A stretch of DNA of 64,000 nt, from NCBI GenBank assembly GCA_964638715.1, contig CAZWZF010000018.1, forward strand, positions 26,164 to 90,163, in the 5' to 3' direction. The stretch is from JBAXQQ01 sp037131695 (lineage in GTDB: Bacteria; Armatimonadota; Hebobacteria; CAIYQO01). The stretch's first letter is position 1, and every line of letters starts with the position of its first letter. Made by a program: the position numbers and the translations under genes. Under the pieces are notes generated by a model. The model was given only the letters and a program-made list of their open reading frames with translations. It did not search any database and was not told the origin of the DNA. Shown piece by piece: positions 51,723-61,351 of this stretch.

Positions 51723-54092
51723 CTAAATCAACCGTTTTACGGTTTCCAGCAAATTGCTTTGATCAAAGCTGCTTTTCACTATATAGGCATTTGCACCCAC
51801 ATCGATTCCACGTTCTCTATGTTCACGCGACTCAAGTGCTGTTACCAATATAACCGGCATTTCTGCAAGGTTAGCATCACTGCGAATCTTTGCTGTCAGA
51901 TCAAATCCATCCATACGAGGCATCTCAACATCAGAAACAACAAGATCAAACCGGTCTGTCTTTAAGGCTGTTAAACCATCAATACCATCAATAGCAACAC
52001 TCACCTTATATCCGCTTGCTTCCAAAATATTTTTCAACAACATTCGTGACGTAACAGAATCTTCTACTACCAGGATGGATTGCTGATGATGTTCATCATT
52101 ATCTTCAGCTATACTGGCTTCACTATAACTTCTTATCCCCAATGTTGCCGATTTTATGAGATCGCGTACATTTCCAATTGGCACCACATCACCTGAACCT
52201 AATATTGTAGCACCCGCAATATTGCGAACACGCGATAGTTGTTTTCCAAGTCGTTTAACCAGCACTTCCTGTTCCTGCAGCACCTCATCAACTAAAAAAG
52301 CAATCCGTATGCCGGCAACGGTTATTACTATCACCTGGATATATTCCTGCGATTTCGTATCTATTTTGCGCGGTATTTCAAGAATATCAGCAAGGTGTAC
52401 TAATGAGACAGCTTGCCCATTAAGTGCCAATGTTTCTCTGTTTTCTACAGTAACCACTTCTGTAGATTTTAATCGCCACACCCGTTCAATATTCATTGTT
52501 GGCACTATGAATAACTGTTCTGCAACTTTAATAAGCACTCCCCGAAAAGTTGTATGTGTAACCGGCACGAGAATACGGAACGAAGTACCGACACCAGGTG
52601 TTGTATCAAGAGAAATAATACCACCAAGTTCTTCAACATTTTCACGCACAATCGCCATTCCAAGCCCTCGTCCGGATAAATCTGTAATGGTGGCACTGGT
52701 GGAAACTCCCGATTGACAAATATAGTGCAATAATCCTTGGTCATCGTACATTTCATCAAATGTCGGCATCTGGCTTTTTAATGCTGCTTCTTTCACACGT
52801 TCTATGTCAATACCAGCACCATCATCAGTGATGATGATTTCCACATTACTGCTATCTACCTGGGCAACCGTGACTTTTACAGTACCTGTCTTAGACTTAT
52901 TTTTTGCTTTGCGCACTTCTGGAATCTCAATGCCGTGATCAATAGAATTTCTAACCAGGTGTATAAGTGGATCTTTCAGTTTTTCCAGAATACGTTTATC
53001 CAATTCTACTTCAGCACCTTCAACAATAAAGTCAACTTCTTTTCCCAAATCACGTGAAATATCACGAACCATTTTAGGGAATCCCTGCAGTAGTGCTGAA
53101 CAGGGCAGCATAAGCAATTTTTTTGTATCCAGCAGCAAATCATCAACCATGCTGCCAACATCACGCGCATCATTTTCGCTTGAACGTGCCAGATTTTCAA
53201 GTTCACTGGCGATTTTCTTTAATTTATCGTGCTGCCCGGTAAGAAAATCCTGAAGTTTATATGTTATTACTGTGTCACCGATATTTTGTACTAATGCCAG
53301 GTATGCCTGGTCTAATATTGGAGAAATTGAAGCCCAGGCTTTTTCAATATGACGTACCCGATTGGTTACTCCCTGAATATCATCAGTATGTTGAAGCAGT
53401 GCCAGTTTCGCTGCCAGCATTTCCTCCGCTTCCCGCAATACTATATCTAAACGATCCGCAGCAACACGAATAGTACCTGTAAAATCAGTTTTTATTTCAC
53501 TTTCACGAGCTGCAACCGGTTTGGCAATATTTTTATCATCAGCATCAGCCTTTGATTTTGGCGGTAAATTAATCTCTACAGCAGGGGAATTATCAGGTAT
53601 AGGTGGGTTTACTACTATTTCTGATGTTTCCAACTCTGAGGTGGTTGGGTACTGCGTTACATCTATAGCATCTTTGGCAACTGATTGCTGGCTTCCCCCT
53701 GTTTTTAAATCACTTAATTCTTGTTGTAACGATAATATCGAATTTTCCTGTAAATCTGATCTCCCGGACAACAGAGAATTAATAACATCAGTAACGCGGT
53801 GCAAGGTATCAAATAATTCCGGGGAAAAATTAATCTCTTCACGTTTGATAGCTGCAAATACGCTTTCCGCAGCCTGACATAACATTTCGATATTAGTCAA
53901 ATCCACTGCACGCGATGCACCTTTCAAACTATGCACAGCACGATAAACAGTCTCTATAAGGTTCTTCCGTTCGTCAGACGCCGGTGTCTTCTCTAATGCC
54001 AACAATCCGGCAGACATCGCTGCAATATGTTCGTTTGCTTCGATGCGAAACGTTGCAAGCAACTGCGCAAAAAAGTCATCATGTTTATCCAT
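51723..54092 (-). CDS. cheA: Hybrid chemotaxis histidine kinase CheA with C-terminal receiver (WspE-like)
   Basis: A 789-residue protein. Hpt domain with the phospho-His in YRAVHSLKGASRAVD near residue 55; a long linker without an obvious CheY-binding P2 domain; dimerisation and HATPase domain (LVRNSIDHGIE, DDGAGIDIERV, GRGLGMAIVRENVEELGG); CheW-like domain; and a C-terminal receiver with VVSDVEMPRMDG. This CheA-REC layout is that of WspE and FrzE rather than flagellar CheA. It couples the chemoreceptor to phosphotransfer. Its own receiver may act as phosphate sink or output. Thirteen bases follow the receptor gene. Confidence 0.95.
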   Translation of the reverse strand: MDKHDDFFAQLLATFRIEANEHIAAMSAGLLALEKTPASDERKNLIETVYRAVHSLKGASRAVDLTNIEMLCQAAESVFAAIKREEINFSPELFDTLHRVTDVINSLLSGRSDLQENSILSLQQELSDLKTGGSQQSVAKDAIDVTQYPTTSELETSEIVVNPPIPDNSPAVEINLPPKSKADADDKNIAKPVAARESEIKTDFTGTIRVAADRLDIVLREAEEMLAAKLALLQHTDDIQGVTNRVRHIEKAWASISPILDQAYLALVQNIGDTVITYKLQDFLTGQHDKLKKIASELENLARSSENDARDVGSMVDDLLLDTKKLLMLPCSALLQGFPKMVRDISRDLGKEVDFIVEGAEVELDKRILEKLKDPLIHLVRNSIDHGIEIPEVRKAKNKSKTGTVKVTVAQVDSSNVEIIITDDGAGIDIERVKEAALKSQMPTFDEMYDDQGLLHYICQSGVSTSATITDLSGRGLGMAIVRENVEELGGIISLDTTPGVGTSFRILVPVTHTTFRGVLIKVAEQLFIVPTMNIERVWRLKSTEVVTVENRETLALNGQAVSLVHLADILEIPRKIDTKSQEYIQVIVITVAGIRIAFLVDEVLQEQEVLVKRLGKQLSRVRNIAGATILGSGDVVPIGNVRDLIKSATLGIRSYSEASIAEDNDEHHQQSILVVEDSVTSRMLLKNILEASGYKVSVAIDGIDGLTALKTDRFDLVVSDVEMPRMDGFDLTAKIRSDANLAEMPVILVTALESREHRERGIDVGANAYIVKSSFDQSNLLETVKRLI

Positions 54093-54104
54093 AACGGTCT
54101 CCTA

Positions 54105-55829
54105 TCATAATCTATACTGATCAACCAATTCCTTCAAACGTTGACCGAGAGCATTTAGATTATGCGCAGACTCTTCAAGCTGCTGTGCTCCGTCTACATT
54201 CTGCCTGGTGGCTTCTTTGATATTCTCCATCGCCGACGTAACCTGATCAACACCTGCAAACTGCTGTTGGCTTGACGCCATGATTTGCATAGCCATTTGC
54301 GTTGATTCCGAAATACTGGCAGACAACACCAGCAGCGATTCATTAACTTTGCCGGACTGTATTACCCCTGCTTCTACAGCTTTGTTTCCTTGTTCGGTAG
54401 CCATTACTGCAGCGCCGGTTGCCTTTTGTATATCGTTGAGAATCGTCCTTACCTGGCGGGTTGCCTGCCGCGACTGTTCTGCAAGACTCTTTACTTCACG
54501 CGCTACAACGGCGAAACCTTTACCCTGGTCACCAGCCTTGGCAGCTTCGATAGCAGCATTAACTGCTAATAGATTTGACTGTTCTGCCAGGTCATCTACT
54601 GAAGAAATGATTTCGCCAATCGCCTGGCTTTGCTCGCTGAGACTCATAATACTTTCGGCAATATGCACCATCTGCTCGCGGATTTGTTGAATACCTGCTA
54701 TTGTGGCTGAAACAGCTTGTTCACCATTTTGCGAAACCAACTCAGTGCGTTTCGCACTTTCAGAGACTTCTTTAGCTTTATCAATTGCTACCCGGGAAGT
54801 TTGCTTAACTTCCTCGACAGTTGTTGTCGTCTGACTTACTGATGATGCTGTTTCTGTAGCAGAAGAAGCGAGTTGGGCAGCTGTCGCAGAAATCTCGCTG
54901 GCAGCAGAAACAAGCAATGTCACACCTGTCAGCAATTCATTAATTTGATGCCGAAGGCTATCGACCATGCGAACAAACGCATTACCAAGAATATCTTTTT
55001 CAGATATAGACGATACTTTAGCTGTTAAATCGCCATCTGCTACTGCCTGACTGATTATCGCCATGTTGCTCATATAATTTATCATTTGCATAAATGCCTG
55101 GGTCAAAGCACCAACTTCATCTTTCCGTTTTGTTGAGGGTATTGTTACATTCAAATCGCCTATGCTAATCTGCTGGGCATTCCCGGTTAATTGTTTCAAT
55201 GGATTAGCAATACTTCCGGTGATAAAGAAACCAACAATGCTGAGGATAATTATTGCGCCAATTATTCCATAGACAATGAATAATTTCACACCGGTTGCTG
55301 TATCAGTAGATTCTTTATGACGGATATCCAATAAATTATTCTCTGTTACCTCCATTTCATCAGTCTTCACACGGATTTCATCCATTATTTTTTTCCCTTT
55401 GCCCGTTTTCAACATATCAATAGAAGGTATAAATCCACTTTTCTTTCTTACTTCAATGGTCTGTTTTGTAAATTCTAATTTATTATCTATCAACGGCCGC
55501 AACGATTTAAGCCTTTCATGCTGAGTTTTATCTAATATCAATTCCTTAAGTTTTTGATATGAATCATCTATGCGAACAAGTGAATCTGTGTATGGTTCAA
55601 GATATTTATCATCACCGGTGAGCAAATATCCACGTTGACCAGTTTCTACATTAACCAGTTCAGTGAAAAGCAATTCAAGTTTCGCTATAATTTGATGGGT
55701 ACGTGCGACTTTATCTTCAGCTCTAATCAGGTTTGTCACACTATAATACGATACACTGCCAATAATAAGCAGCATCAATAGCGCCAGTACATATCCAGCA
55801 CCGATTTTCATTCCAATAGACATTTTCAT
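54105..55829 (-). CDS. Methyl-accepting chemotaxis protein with CHASE3 sensor domain
   Basis: A 574-residue membrane receptor. GGAGG lies seven bases before the ATG. The first membrane helix (about 10-29) is followed by an external four-helix CHASE3 domain ([21 protein letters not shown] is its hallmark), the second helix ([19 protein letters not shown]), a HAMP domain and the signalling hairpin with tip [28 protein letters not shown]. There is no C-terminal CheR-tethering pentapeptide. CHASE3 ligands are unknown; surface contact or envelope state is the input in some Wsp-type systems. Likely sole receptor for this operon. Confidence 0.94.
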   Translation of the reverse strand: MKMSIGMKIGAGYVLALLMLLIIGSVSYYSVTNLIRAEDKVARTHQIIAKLELLFTELVNVETGQRGYLLTGDDKYLEPYTDSLVRIDDSYQKLKELILDKTQHERLKSLRPLIDNKLEFTKQTIEVRKKSGFIPSIDMLKTGKGKKIMDEIRVKTDEMEVTENNLLDIRHKESTDTATGVKLFIVYGIIGAIIILSIVGFFITGSIANPLKQLTGNAQQISIGDLNVTIPSTKRKDEVGALTQAFMQMINYMSNMAIISQAVADGDLTAKVSSISEKDILGNAFVRMVDSLRHQINELLTGVTLLVSAASEISATAAQLASSATETASSVSQTTTTVEEVKQTSRVAIDKAKEVSESAKRTELVSQNGEQAVSATIAGIQQIREQMVHIAESIMSLSEQSQAIGEIISSVDDLAEQSNLLAVNAAIEAAKAGDQGKGFAVVAREVKSLAEQSRQATRQVRTILNDIQKATGAAVMATEQGNKAVEAGVIQSGKVNESLLVLSASISESTQMAMQIMASSQQQFAGVDQVTSAMENIKEATRQNVDGAQQLEESAHNLNALGQRLKELVDQYRL

Positions 55830-55867
55830 GTTCGTTCCTCCGATTTATTTGTTTATCCCCTCGGGAA

Positions 55868-56416
55868 TTAGACCATTTCATTAACAATAATTTCTGGATC
55901 ATTCAAAATCGCAGTTGCCTCCAGAATAGCCAGGCGATCTTCAGTGACACCATGCAAATATTTCGCACGAATGCCAGAGAGTGTAGGCAAAATAGTCTGA
56001 ATATGATGAGTTGGAATATTGTATACCCCAATTACTTCATCAGCCAGAATGCCAAAACTCATATCCTGATTCTGCAACAGGATAATTCGCGTATTGCTGG
56101 TCAATTCCAGTGGCGGCAAATCAAAAAAATATTTCAAGTCAATCACCGACACCATTTCTCCACGCAAGTTCGTTAACCCCGCCACAAACGGCGGGGTACA
56201 TGGTATAGTGGTTAGCTTTTTAACGGGAAATACTTCACGAATATATCTCGATGAAAAAGCATATCTTTCTCCTGATAGATGAAACTCAACCATTTCCAGC
56301 ATATCACCAATTGCAACATCCTGTTCTGGTTCAATGGCAAGCTTTTTCGCACGTTCTCTGAGAATTTTATTTACTTTATCTTCATCATATATCACCATTT
56401 CAGTATCATTAATCAT
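55868..56416 (-). CDS. cheW: CheW-like coupling protein (receptor-proximal)
   Basis: A 182-residue protein with a charged N-terminal extension of about 45 residues before the CheW fold (VEFHLSGERYAFSSRYIREVF; FVAGLTNLRGEMVSVIDLKYFF; ILADEVIGVYNI). It links receptor to CheA. Its start overlaps the CheR-TPR stop by four bases (ATGA), and the receptor gene follows 38 bases later. Two CheW genes around CheR reproduce the WspB-WspC-WspD order. Confidence 0.93.
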   Translation of the reverse strand: MINDTEMVIYDEDKVNKILRERAKKLAIEPEQDVAIGDMLEMVEFHLSGERYAFSSRYIREVFPVKKLTTIPCTPPFVAGLTNLRGEMVSVIDLKYFFDLPPLELTSNTRIILLQNQDMSFGILADEVIGVYNIPTHHIQTILPTLSGIRAKYLHGVTEDRLAILEATAILNDPEIIVNEMV

Positions 56417-57978
56417 TTTTGTTTCTCCACATTATGTAATAACAATATGGTGTCATTCAATTGTTTTACAGTGACATTATCCGATTCAGGAAGAATAATA
56501 TCCGGCGGTAATGACGCCAGCAGATGTAAAGCATTATTAAAATGTTTTGCAGCATTTTTTGTATTGCCATGGAGTTTAAATATATTACCCAGGGTAAAAT
56601 GAGCCATTACGCATTGATTATTTAAAAACAATACATGTTTAAAAGCATCAGCGGCAGCACTGATATCTCCCTGCTCCAGAATGATGGTTGCCTGTAGATA
56701 ATGATAATTATAATTAGTTTTATCAACATCAATTGCTTGCTGACACCACTGCAGTGCTTCCTGAAATCTTCCCAATTTAAGATAAGAATCTGCTAAAAGA
56801 GAAAGTATTTGTCCGGTGCTGCTATCAGCAAGATTTTCTTTTAACGATGTCGCAAGGTATTCCACCACCTGTGTATATTTTGATTCCTGAAACATTAATA
56901 AAGCTTTTTGATAAATCGATAACTCAAATTTCTCAGGGGCCACTGAAACTGAATGAGTAATTTTCTGATTTTTTAAGACTTCAGGATTTGAAATTACCGG
57001 ATTTGGTGATTTCTCATTATAAAAAGGAAAAACAACTGGCAACTGTTGAGTTATACTGTTAATTTGCACGTTACTACCTTCCGCCAGCATCTGTTTTTCC
57101 TGATATTGGTGAGTTGCTTTTTTTGAAAATAATGTCACGCCAGGATAAGTGACAGGATAAAATAATGGCTGTTTAGGCAAACTCGTTTCACTTGGACTCA
57201 TAATCAGCCACCCCTCTGGCGCCAGTGTATTATAAATCTGCGTTATTACCTTTTTCACCACTTCAGGATTAAAATAAATCAATACGTTGCGACACAGGAT
57301 GATATCAACATCTACAATTGGATGGCCATTAACTTGGTATATCTCATCAGTGAGGTTGAGCGGAGCAAATTGCACCATTGATTTGATCTTATCAGAAAGC
57401 TGATACCGATTATTAGTTGTTCTGGAGAAATATTTCTCTTTAATATTTTCCGGCACACCGCGAAATGACCATTCGCTATATATACCTTCATTTGCCTGCT
57501 GCAAGAATTGCTGATTGATATCTGTAGCAATAATCTTAATGTTCCACTTTAATATATCAGGAATAAGACGATGCAGAAGGATTGCCAACGAATATGGTTC
57601 TTCACCCGTGCTGCACCCGGCACTCCAAATAGTTAATTTTCGCGACTTTTTATACCGATCAGAAATTAATTTAATTAAGATATGGTTTTCTAAAATATTA
57701 AAATACTCAATATGCCGAAAAAAATAAGTCTCTCCAACCGTAAAATGCGCAGAAATTTCACTAATGTGTTGTTGGGTAAGTGATGCAGCAAGCAGCCATT
57801 GGCAGAAATCCTGCAGGGAGTGGTATCCAAATGCTTTCGCCGCACTCCTTAGATTCCTTTCCATATCATGATAGCGCTCTTGCGGATAATGTAGCCCTAA
57901 CTTTGCAGCGATAAGATTACTTACCGCGGTTAGCATTTCTATAGATAATGAATGATGCACTTCAGATTTTGTTATCAT
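56413..57978 (-). CDS. CheR methyltransferase with C-terminal TPR repeats (WspC-like)
   Basis: About 521 residues from MITKSEVHH. The frame opens 14 codons earlier, but that start overlaps the CheW gene further and neither has a strong binding site, so the start is uncertain. The N-terminal helical domain is followed by the SAM-binding part (WSAGCSTGEEPYSLAILL; IIATDIN; ILCRNVLIYFNPEVV) and, after a linker, three or four TPR units (YLATSLKENLADSSTGQILSLLADSYLKL, split; FQEALQWCQQAIDVD; HFTLGNIFKLHG). CheR methylates receptor glutamates; TPR fusion is typical of WspC and FrzF. It overlaps the upstream CheW gene. Confidence 0.92.
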   Translation of the reverse strand: MITKSEVHHSLSIEMLTAVSNLIAAKLGLHYPQERYHDMERNLRSAAKAFGYHSLQDFCQWLLAASLTQQHISEISAHFTVGETYFFRHIEYFNILENHILIKLISDRYKKSRKLTIWSAGCSTGEEPYSLAILLHRLIPDILKWNIKIIATDINQQFLQQANEGIYSEWSFRGVPENIKEKYFSRTTNNRYQLSDKIKSMVQFAPLNLTDEIYQVNGHPIVDVDIILCRNVLIYFNPEVVKKVITQIYNTLAPEGWLIMSPSETSLPKQPLFYPVTYPGVTLFSKKATHQYQEKQMLAEGSNVQINSITQQLPVVFPFYNEKSPNPVISNPEVLKNQKITHSVSVAPEKFELSIYQKALLMFQESKYTQVVEYLATSLKENLADSSTGQILSLLADSYLKLGRFQEALQWCQQAIDVDKTNYNYHYLQATIILEQGDISAAADAFKHVLFLNNQCVMAHFTLGNIFKLHGNTKNAAKHFNNALHLLASLPPDIILPESDNVTVKQLNDTILLLHNVEKQK

Positions 57979-58414
57979 GGTGTACCAACTCGCAAATAGA
58001 TGCTTCACATTCAACAGCAAAGAAATTATCCAGTTGATGAATTAATACCAGGTCATTACCGCTTTTTACCACGTCCGCAATGGTATGAACTCCAGATTGT
58101 ATTATCTCATCAGATGAAAAATCTATAATTTCCCGAACATCATCTACCAGCAGTGCTAATAAATGCTGTTTAACTTTTATTATAATAAAACGATCTGAAA
58201 TCCTTATTGGACGCTCAACAGCCTGGCATTTCATGCGCATATTTACAACCGGCATTACATCACCTTGCATATTGAGCATACCCAGAATAGTAGTCGGAGC
58301 ATTGGGAATATGTGTAATTTCTGCCGCAAAAGTTACACGTTGAACAGCCGATACAGGCAATCCATAAAACTGCCCATCGATGGTATACATTAATATTTGC
58401 ATCATGGTTGACAT
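57962..58414 (-). CDS. cheW: CheW-like coupling protein (first gene of the operon)
   Basis: A 150-residue CheW-fold protein: ILMYTIDGQFYGLPVSAVQRV, TTILGMLNMQGDVMPVVNM and LLALLVDDVREI are the expected blocks. GAGGAT precedes the ATG closely. It starts the minus-strand chemosensory operon; the promoter must lie in the AT-rich 220 bases to its right. Together with the second CheW it may give two alternative coupling complexes. Confidence 0.92.
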   Translation of the reverse strand: MSTMMQILMYTIDGQFYGLPVSAVQRVTFAAEITHIPNAPTTILGMLNMQGDVMPVVNMRMKCQAVERPIRISDRFIIIKVKQHLLALLVDDVREIIDFSSDEIIQSGVHTIADVVKSGNDLVLIHQLDNFFAVECEASICELVHHDNKI

Positions 58415-58635
58415 TTGTAATCCTCACAATCTTTTAGCCAGTCTGCTAATGTCGCTTGATTTTAAAATCCTTCGTGAAACATCAGTTTTATTTTAATATA
58501 TACAGATGCTATGTATTAAAAATTATATTATATTATAATGGGATACAACTTTTATGTCAATAGCAAATTACTAACTACTTCACTTATTTTAATCTTCAGT
58601 CTTTATAATATCAAATATGGAATATTCACCAATAA

Positions 58636-58929
58636 TCAACCACTTTTCCTCTTGCCACCCGTAATCAAAAAACACCACTCAAAAGTTCTGGGGTCTATAA
58701 CTTTGTTCACCGTATCAGTTTTTACAGGTGCGGGGAACTTGTATTTTAAGCTTCCATGCCAATTATTCCCGTCCCAACTAATATTGATTTTCTCAATAAA
58801 TGAATGCAACAATTCTTTCTTTTTGCCAGCTGACGCTTCATTAAGTATTTTGTTACAATGTATGATAAATTTACGGATGTCAGCAATGCTCATGTTAATG
58901 ACATGTGGATTTTTAATATTATTCTGCAA
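58636..58929 (-). pseudogene. Serine recombinase C-terminal fragment
   Basis: Ninety-seven codons resembling only the end of a large serine recombinase: a helical stretch (NKILNEASAGKKKELLHSFIEKINISWDG) like the segment after the zinc ribbon, and a tail ending FEWCFLITGGKRKSG. The catalytic Ser domain is absent and nothing upstream extends it. The tail coincides with the dispersed repeat (copy C, 58644-58695), of which copies A and B carry only the last 20 or so codons. A relic of an integrated element. Confidence 0.6.
58644..58695. repeat. Dispersed repeat, copy C (inside recombinase fragment)
   Basis: Shares CCACCCGTAATCAAAAAACA and CCACTCAAAAGTTCTGGGG with copies A and B. Lacks the terminator hairpin of those copies. 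Confidence 0.6.
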
Positions 58930-59341
58930 TTGATTCTGCTTATATTCTAATGTGGGCTTTGCTCACAACCCATAATTATTCACCACAAATGATCACAAAA
59001 GAAGAATTTATTAAAACTCTTTGTGTTCTTTGTGCTCCTTTGCGGTGAATAATTGTCCATTACATTAATTTACAAATAACTTGTTTTATTTTAACGTTCT
59101 TTGGATTTAAGGTACTAAATTGCGTATCTGTAATTGACGTTCTTTAAGTAAGTGTCAAATAATCCCCGCCTTGTTATGACTTTGTTATTGTGGTATTTTT
59201 AGCTCCAGTTATTTCTTTACATTGTCTGGCAAGGTTGGCGACCATAGGAGCAGGTTGTTTACTTTACCACATGTTGTATTCGGCAATTGTTCAAATTCTT
59301 GGGAAGAAAGGTCACTTCAAATATAGACATAAGTATCTTAG
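58930..59341. other. Intergenic stretch with inverted repeat
   Basis: No gene seen. AATTATTCACCACAAA (58974-58989) and TTTGCGGTGAATAATT (59039-59054) are nearly perfect inverted ends of an 80-bp unit with ACAAAG/CTTTGTG runs inside, resembling common miniature intergenic repeats. The rest is AT-rich and featureless up to the intron remnant. Confidence 0.5.
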
Positions 59342-59688
59342 TCATTGCCAACTGGAGATCTTATCACCGATTGCCGGGATACCCAGAGGACGCATTGATG
59401 TAGCGTCTTTAGGTATATATACCCGACGCACCGGCTGCGGCCAGTATTGTCCACGCTTCAGCCAGTCAACCATACGGGTAAGATGATGTGCAATATCAGC
59501 CTGCAAGTCATCCCATGTTTTACCGTCCACTCCGGGAGATGCTGTTTCTTCAATTCCCGGAAACACGCGCCAAGGAAATCTTCCGACAGCAAATACATCA
59601 AATTGACGCACTTGCAAGAAGGTTTCCGCCACGATTTCGCAGCGATGTAGTCGAGTTTTATTAGCGTTTCTTCTACTTGTCTTTGCAT
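59342..59688 (-). pseudogene. Group II intron reverse transcriptase, truncated and frameshifted
   Basis: The N-terminal part (MQRQVEETLIKLDYIAAKS, then FLGACFRELKKQ) and the following part (SPGVDGKTWDDLQADIAHHL, then PQPVRRVYIPKDATSMRPLG and IPAIGDK) lie in different frames, with the shift near 59545. Both are unmistakable LtrA-type sequence. The gene ends abruptly at GDK, before the catalytic YADD region. Non-functional. Confidence 0.85.
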
Positions 59689-59830
59689 GCGTAAACGTTT
59701 ACCTCTCTCCCGGCTTCATACATTCTGTTACCATAAATATGCGGGTTCGGTGCCGGAATGCTGGCTAAGCTTTATCCGGGTCGGACTTGCACCGACAAGA
59801 ACCACCAAGCTTCGCTTGACACACATTTTG
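59342..59830 (-). mobile_element. Group II intron remnant
   Basis: On the minus strand the region opens with GGTGCAAGTCCGACCCGG (about 59780-59800), the conserved domain I sequence of bacterial group II introns, followed by a GAAGCCGGGAGAGAGGTAAAC-like block just before the reading frame (split motif; near 59700). It continues into a broken intron-encoded reverse transcriptase and stops after the first reverse-transcriptase block. Domains V-VI and the 3' end are missing, so it cannot splice or move. Confidence 0.75.
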
Positions 59831-59903
59831 CATTTTTAATTTTTAATTCCATAATTTGCAATTTGCAATTTCCAATTTCCAATATCTCTCTTCTCTCTTC
59901 TTC

Positions 59904-60419
59904 TCATCCAGCTTTCAATGATGGCAGGTTGTTTTTCTTTCTTATTTCCTGCGCTATTGTCCATAACCTTGAATCTTTATGCAGCAAATTTATGAAGTTG
60001 GTGGTGCTAATTCCCAGTTTGTCTGCCGAGGTGCTTACCTGTCCCTTGTAATAAACCAGCAAATCCAGCATGGTCGCGATGATGGGCAGGTATTTTGCAT
60101 TTTCCTGGTTCACCGCCAGCTTTCCCTTTGGCCCGATTTGCGATTTTAATTCTGCTGGCGGTGTAAATGTTTCCGGGTCAATTTCACGCCGCAGATGCAG
60201 TACCAGGTTATGGCGCAGGCGTTTTAAAGCGTGGGTGCGGTTTTCCCCCTGCATGCGCGACTCACTCGCTCCGGCTTCCTCGCCGGTGGGAATGTGTATT
60301 ATCTGTATCGCGCTGTGGGTTTTATTGCGTTTTTGCCCGCCAGGACCGCTGGTGCGATGGGCGCGCCATTCACATTCTTTCAGCAACTCTTCATCGGATA
60401 ATTCCCAGGGTTCTGTCAT
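59904..60419 (-). CDS. Peptide-chain-release-factor-like protein (GGQ domain)
   Basis: 171 residues from MTEPWELSDEE. AHRTSGPGGQKRNKTHSAIQ carries the GGQ loop that triggers peptidyl-tRNA hydrolysis in RF1/RF2 and ArfB. No stop-codon-recognition domain is present, so a ribosome-rescue or related role is likely. The C-terminal 65 residues are helical with a helix-turn-helix-like part (GQVSTSADKLGISTTNFINL), a layout I associate with PVC-group homologues. The start overlaps the NAD kinase stop by four bases (ATGA), so translation is coupled. Confidence 0.82.
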   Translation of the reverse strand: MTEPWELSDEELLKECEWRAHRTSGPGGQKRNKTHSAIQIIHIPTGEEAGASESRMQGENRTHALKRLRHNLVLHLRREIDPETFTPPAELKSQIGPKGKLAVNQENAKYLPIIATMLDLLVYYKGQVSTSADKLGISTTNFINLLHKDSRLWTIAQEIRKKNNLPSLKAG

Positions 60420-61225
60420 GGCTGACCGCCTCCCCAATCTAACTTGTCACGCAGACGGTCGTAAAAGGTGGTTAATCCAAGTTTTATAAGTTTAGCTTTC
60501 TCATTCGCCGGTGATACCGTCACTCGGTCGCCGGGGAAAATATCAATCGGTTCCTGTCCGTCGATAGTAATCATCATCTTGTCGCCATTCTGGTTGCCTT
60601 TGCAGAGAATCTCCAACACATCGCCAGCGGGAATAACTACCGGACGGAATGACAGCGAATGCGGGCAGATAGGAACCAGTGTCATGGCAGCGGTGGCAGG
60701 ATGAATAATAGGACCGCCGGCGGCAAGACCATAGGCAGTAGACCCGGTCGGGGTGCAAACCAGCAAACCATCGGCAGAAAAGTTTCCCAAATGATGTCCG
60801 GCAACACTGACGTCAAGATGCACCAGCCGCCCGGTTACTCCCTGGCGAACCACCACATCATTAAAGCCGATAGCATCAATCCGGTCGCCTACAATGGCAC
60901 GCAGCATCATGCGGCTTTCAACCTTATAGTCGCCCACCATAATTCTGGCAAGTGCTGGATACATGCTTTCCGGATTAATCTCCGGCAAAAATCCCAGCCA
61001 TCCCGCGCTGATGCCGGCAACCGGCACACCGGCACTGGCACATGCCCGCACCGCGGACAACATGGTGCCGTCACCACCGATAGCAAGAGCAAAGTCAGTG
61101 TCATTGTCCACGCCATCATTGTCCAGAAGCAACTTGACCTTCTTCTGACGCAGCCATTTCACCACTTCAGTGGCAACCTGCACCGCCATTGGCCTATTCA
61201 AAGCAACAAACACCGCAACTTTCAT
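60416..61225 (-). CDS. nadK: NAD kinase
   Basis: A 269-residue protein of normal length. GGDGTMLSAVRACA is the diphosphate-binding GGDGT motif. AGWLGFLPEINPE and the highly conserved TPTGSTAYGLAAGGPIIHP give the substrate site, and ITIDGQEPIDIFPGD follows the family C-terminal pattern. It phosphorylates NAD to NADP with ATP. It heads a two-gene unit with the release-factor-like gene, an arrangement with no obvious functional link. Confidence 0.95.
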   Translation of the reverse strand: MKVAVFVALNRPMAVQVATEVVKWLRQKKVKLLLDNDGVDNDTDFALAIGGDGTMLSAVRACASAGVPVAGISAGWLGFLPEINPESMYPALARIMVGDYKVESRMMLRAIVGDRIDAIGFNDVVVRQGVTGRLVHLDVSVAGHHLGNFSADGLLVCTPTGSTAYGLAAGGPIIHPATAAMTLVPICPHSLSFRPVVIPAGDVLEILCKGNQNGDKMMITIDGQEPIDIFPGDRVTVSPANEKAKLIKLGLTTFYDRLRDKLDWGGGQP

Positions 61226-61351
61226 AAAGCTATTTTACCGCATGATAATGAAAATGTATACTTTTTATACTTCATCTGCTTATATGATGTAACCAGTCCT
61301 GATTAAAAGATTTTTTTGACAGGATTAACATAAAAAGTTATTTATAAGGAC

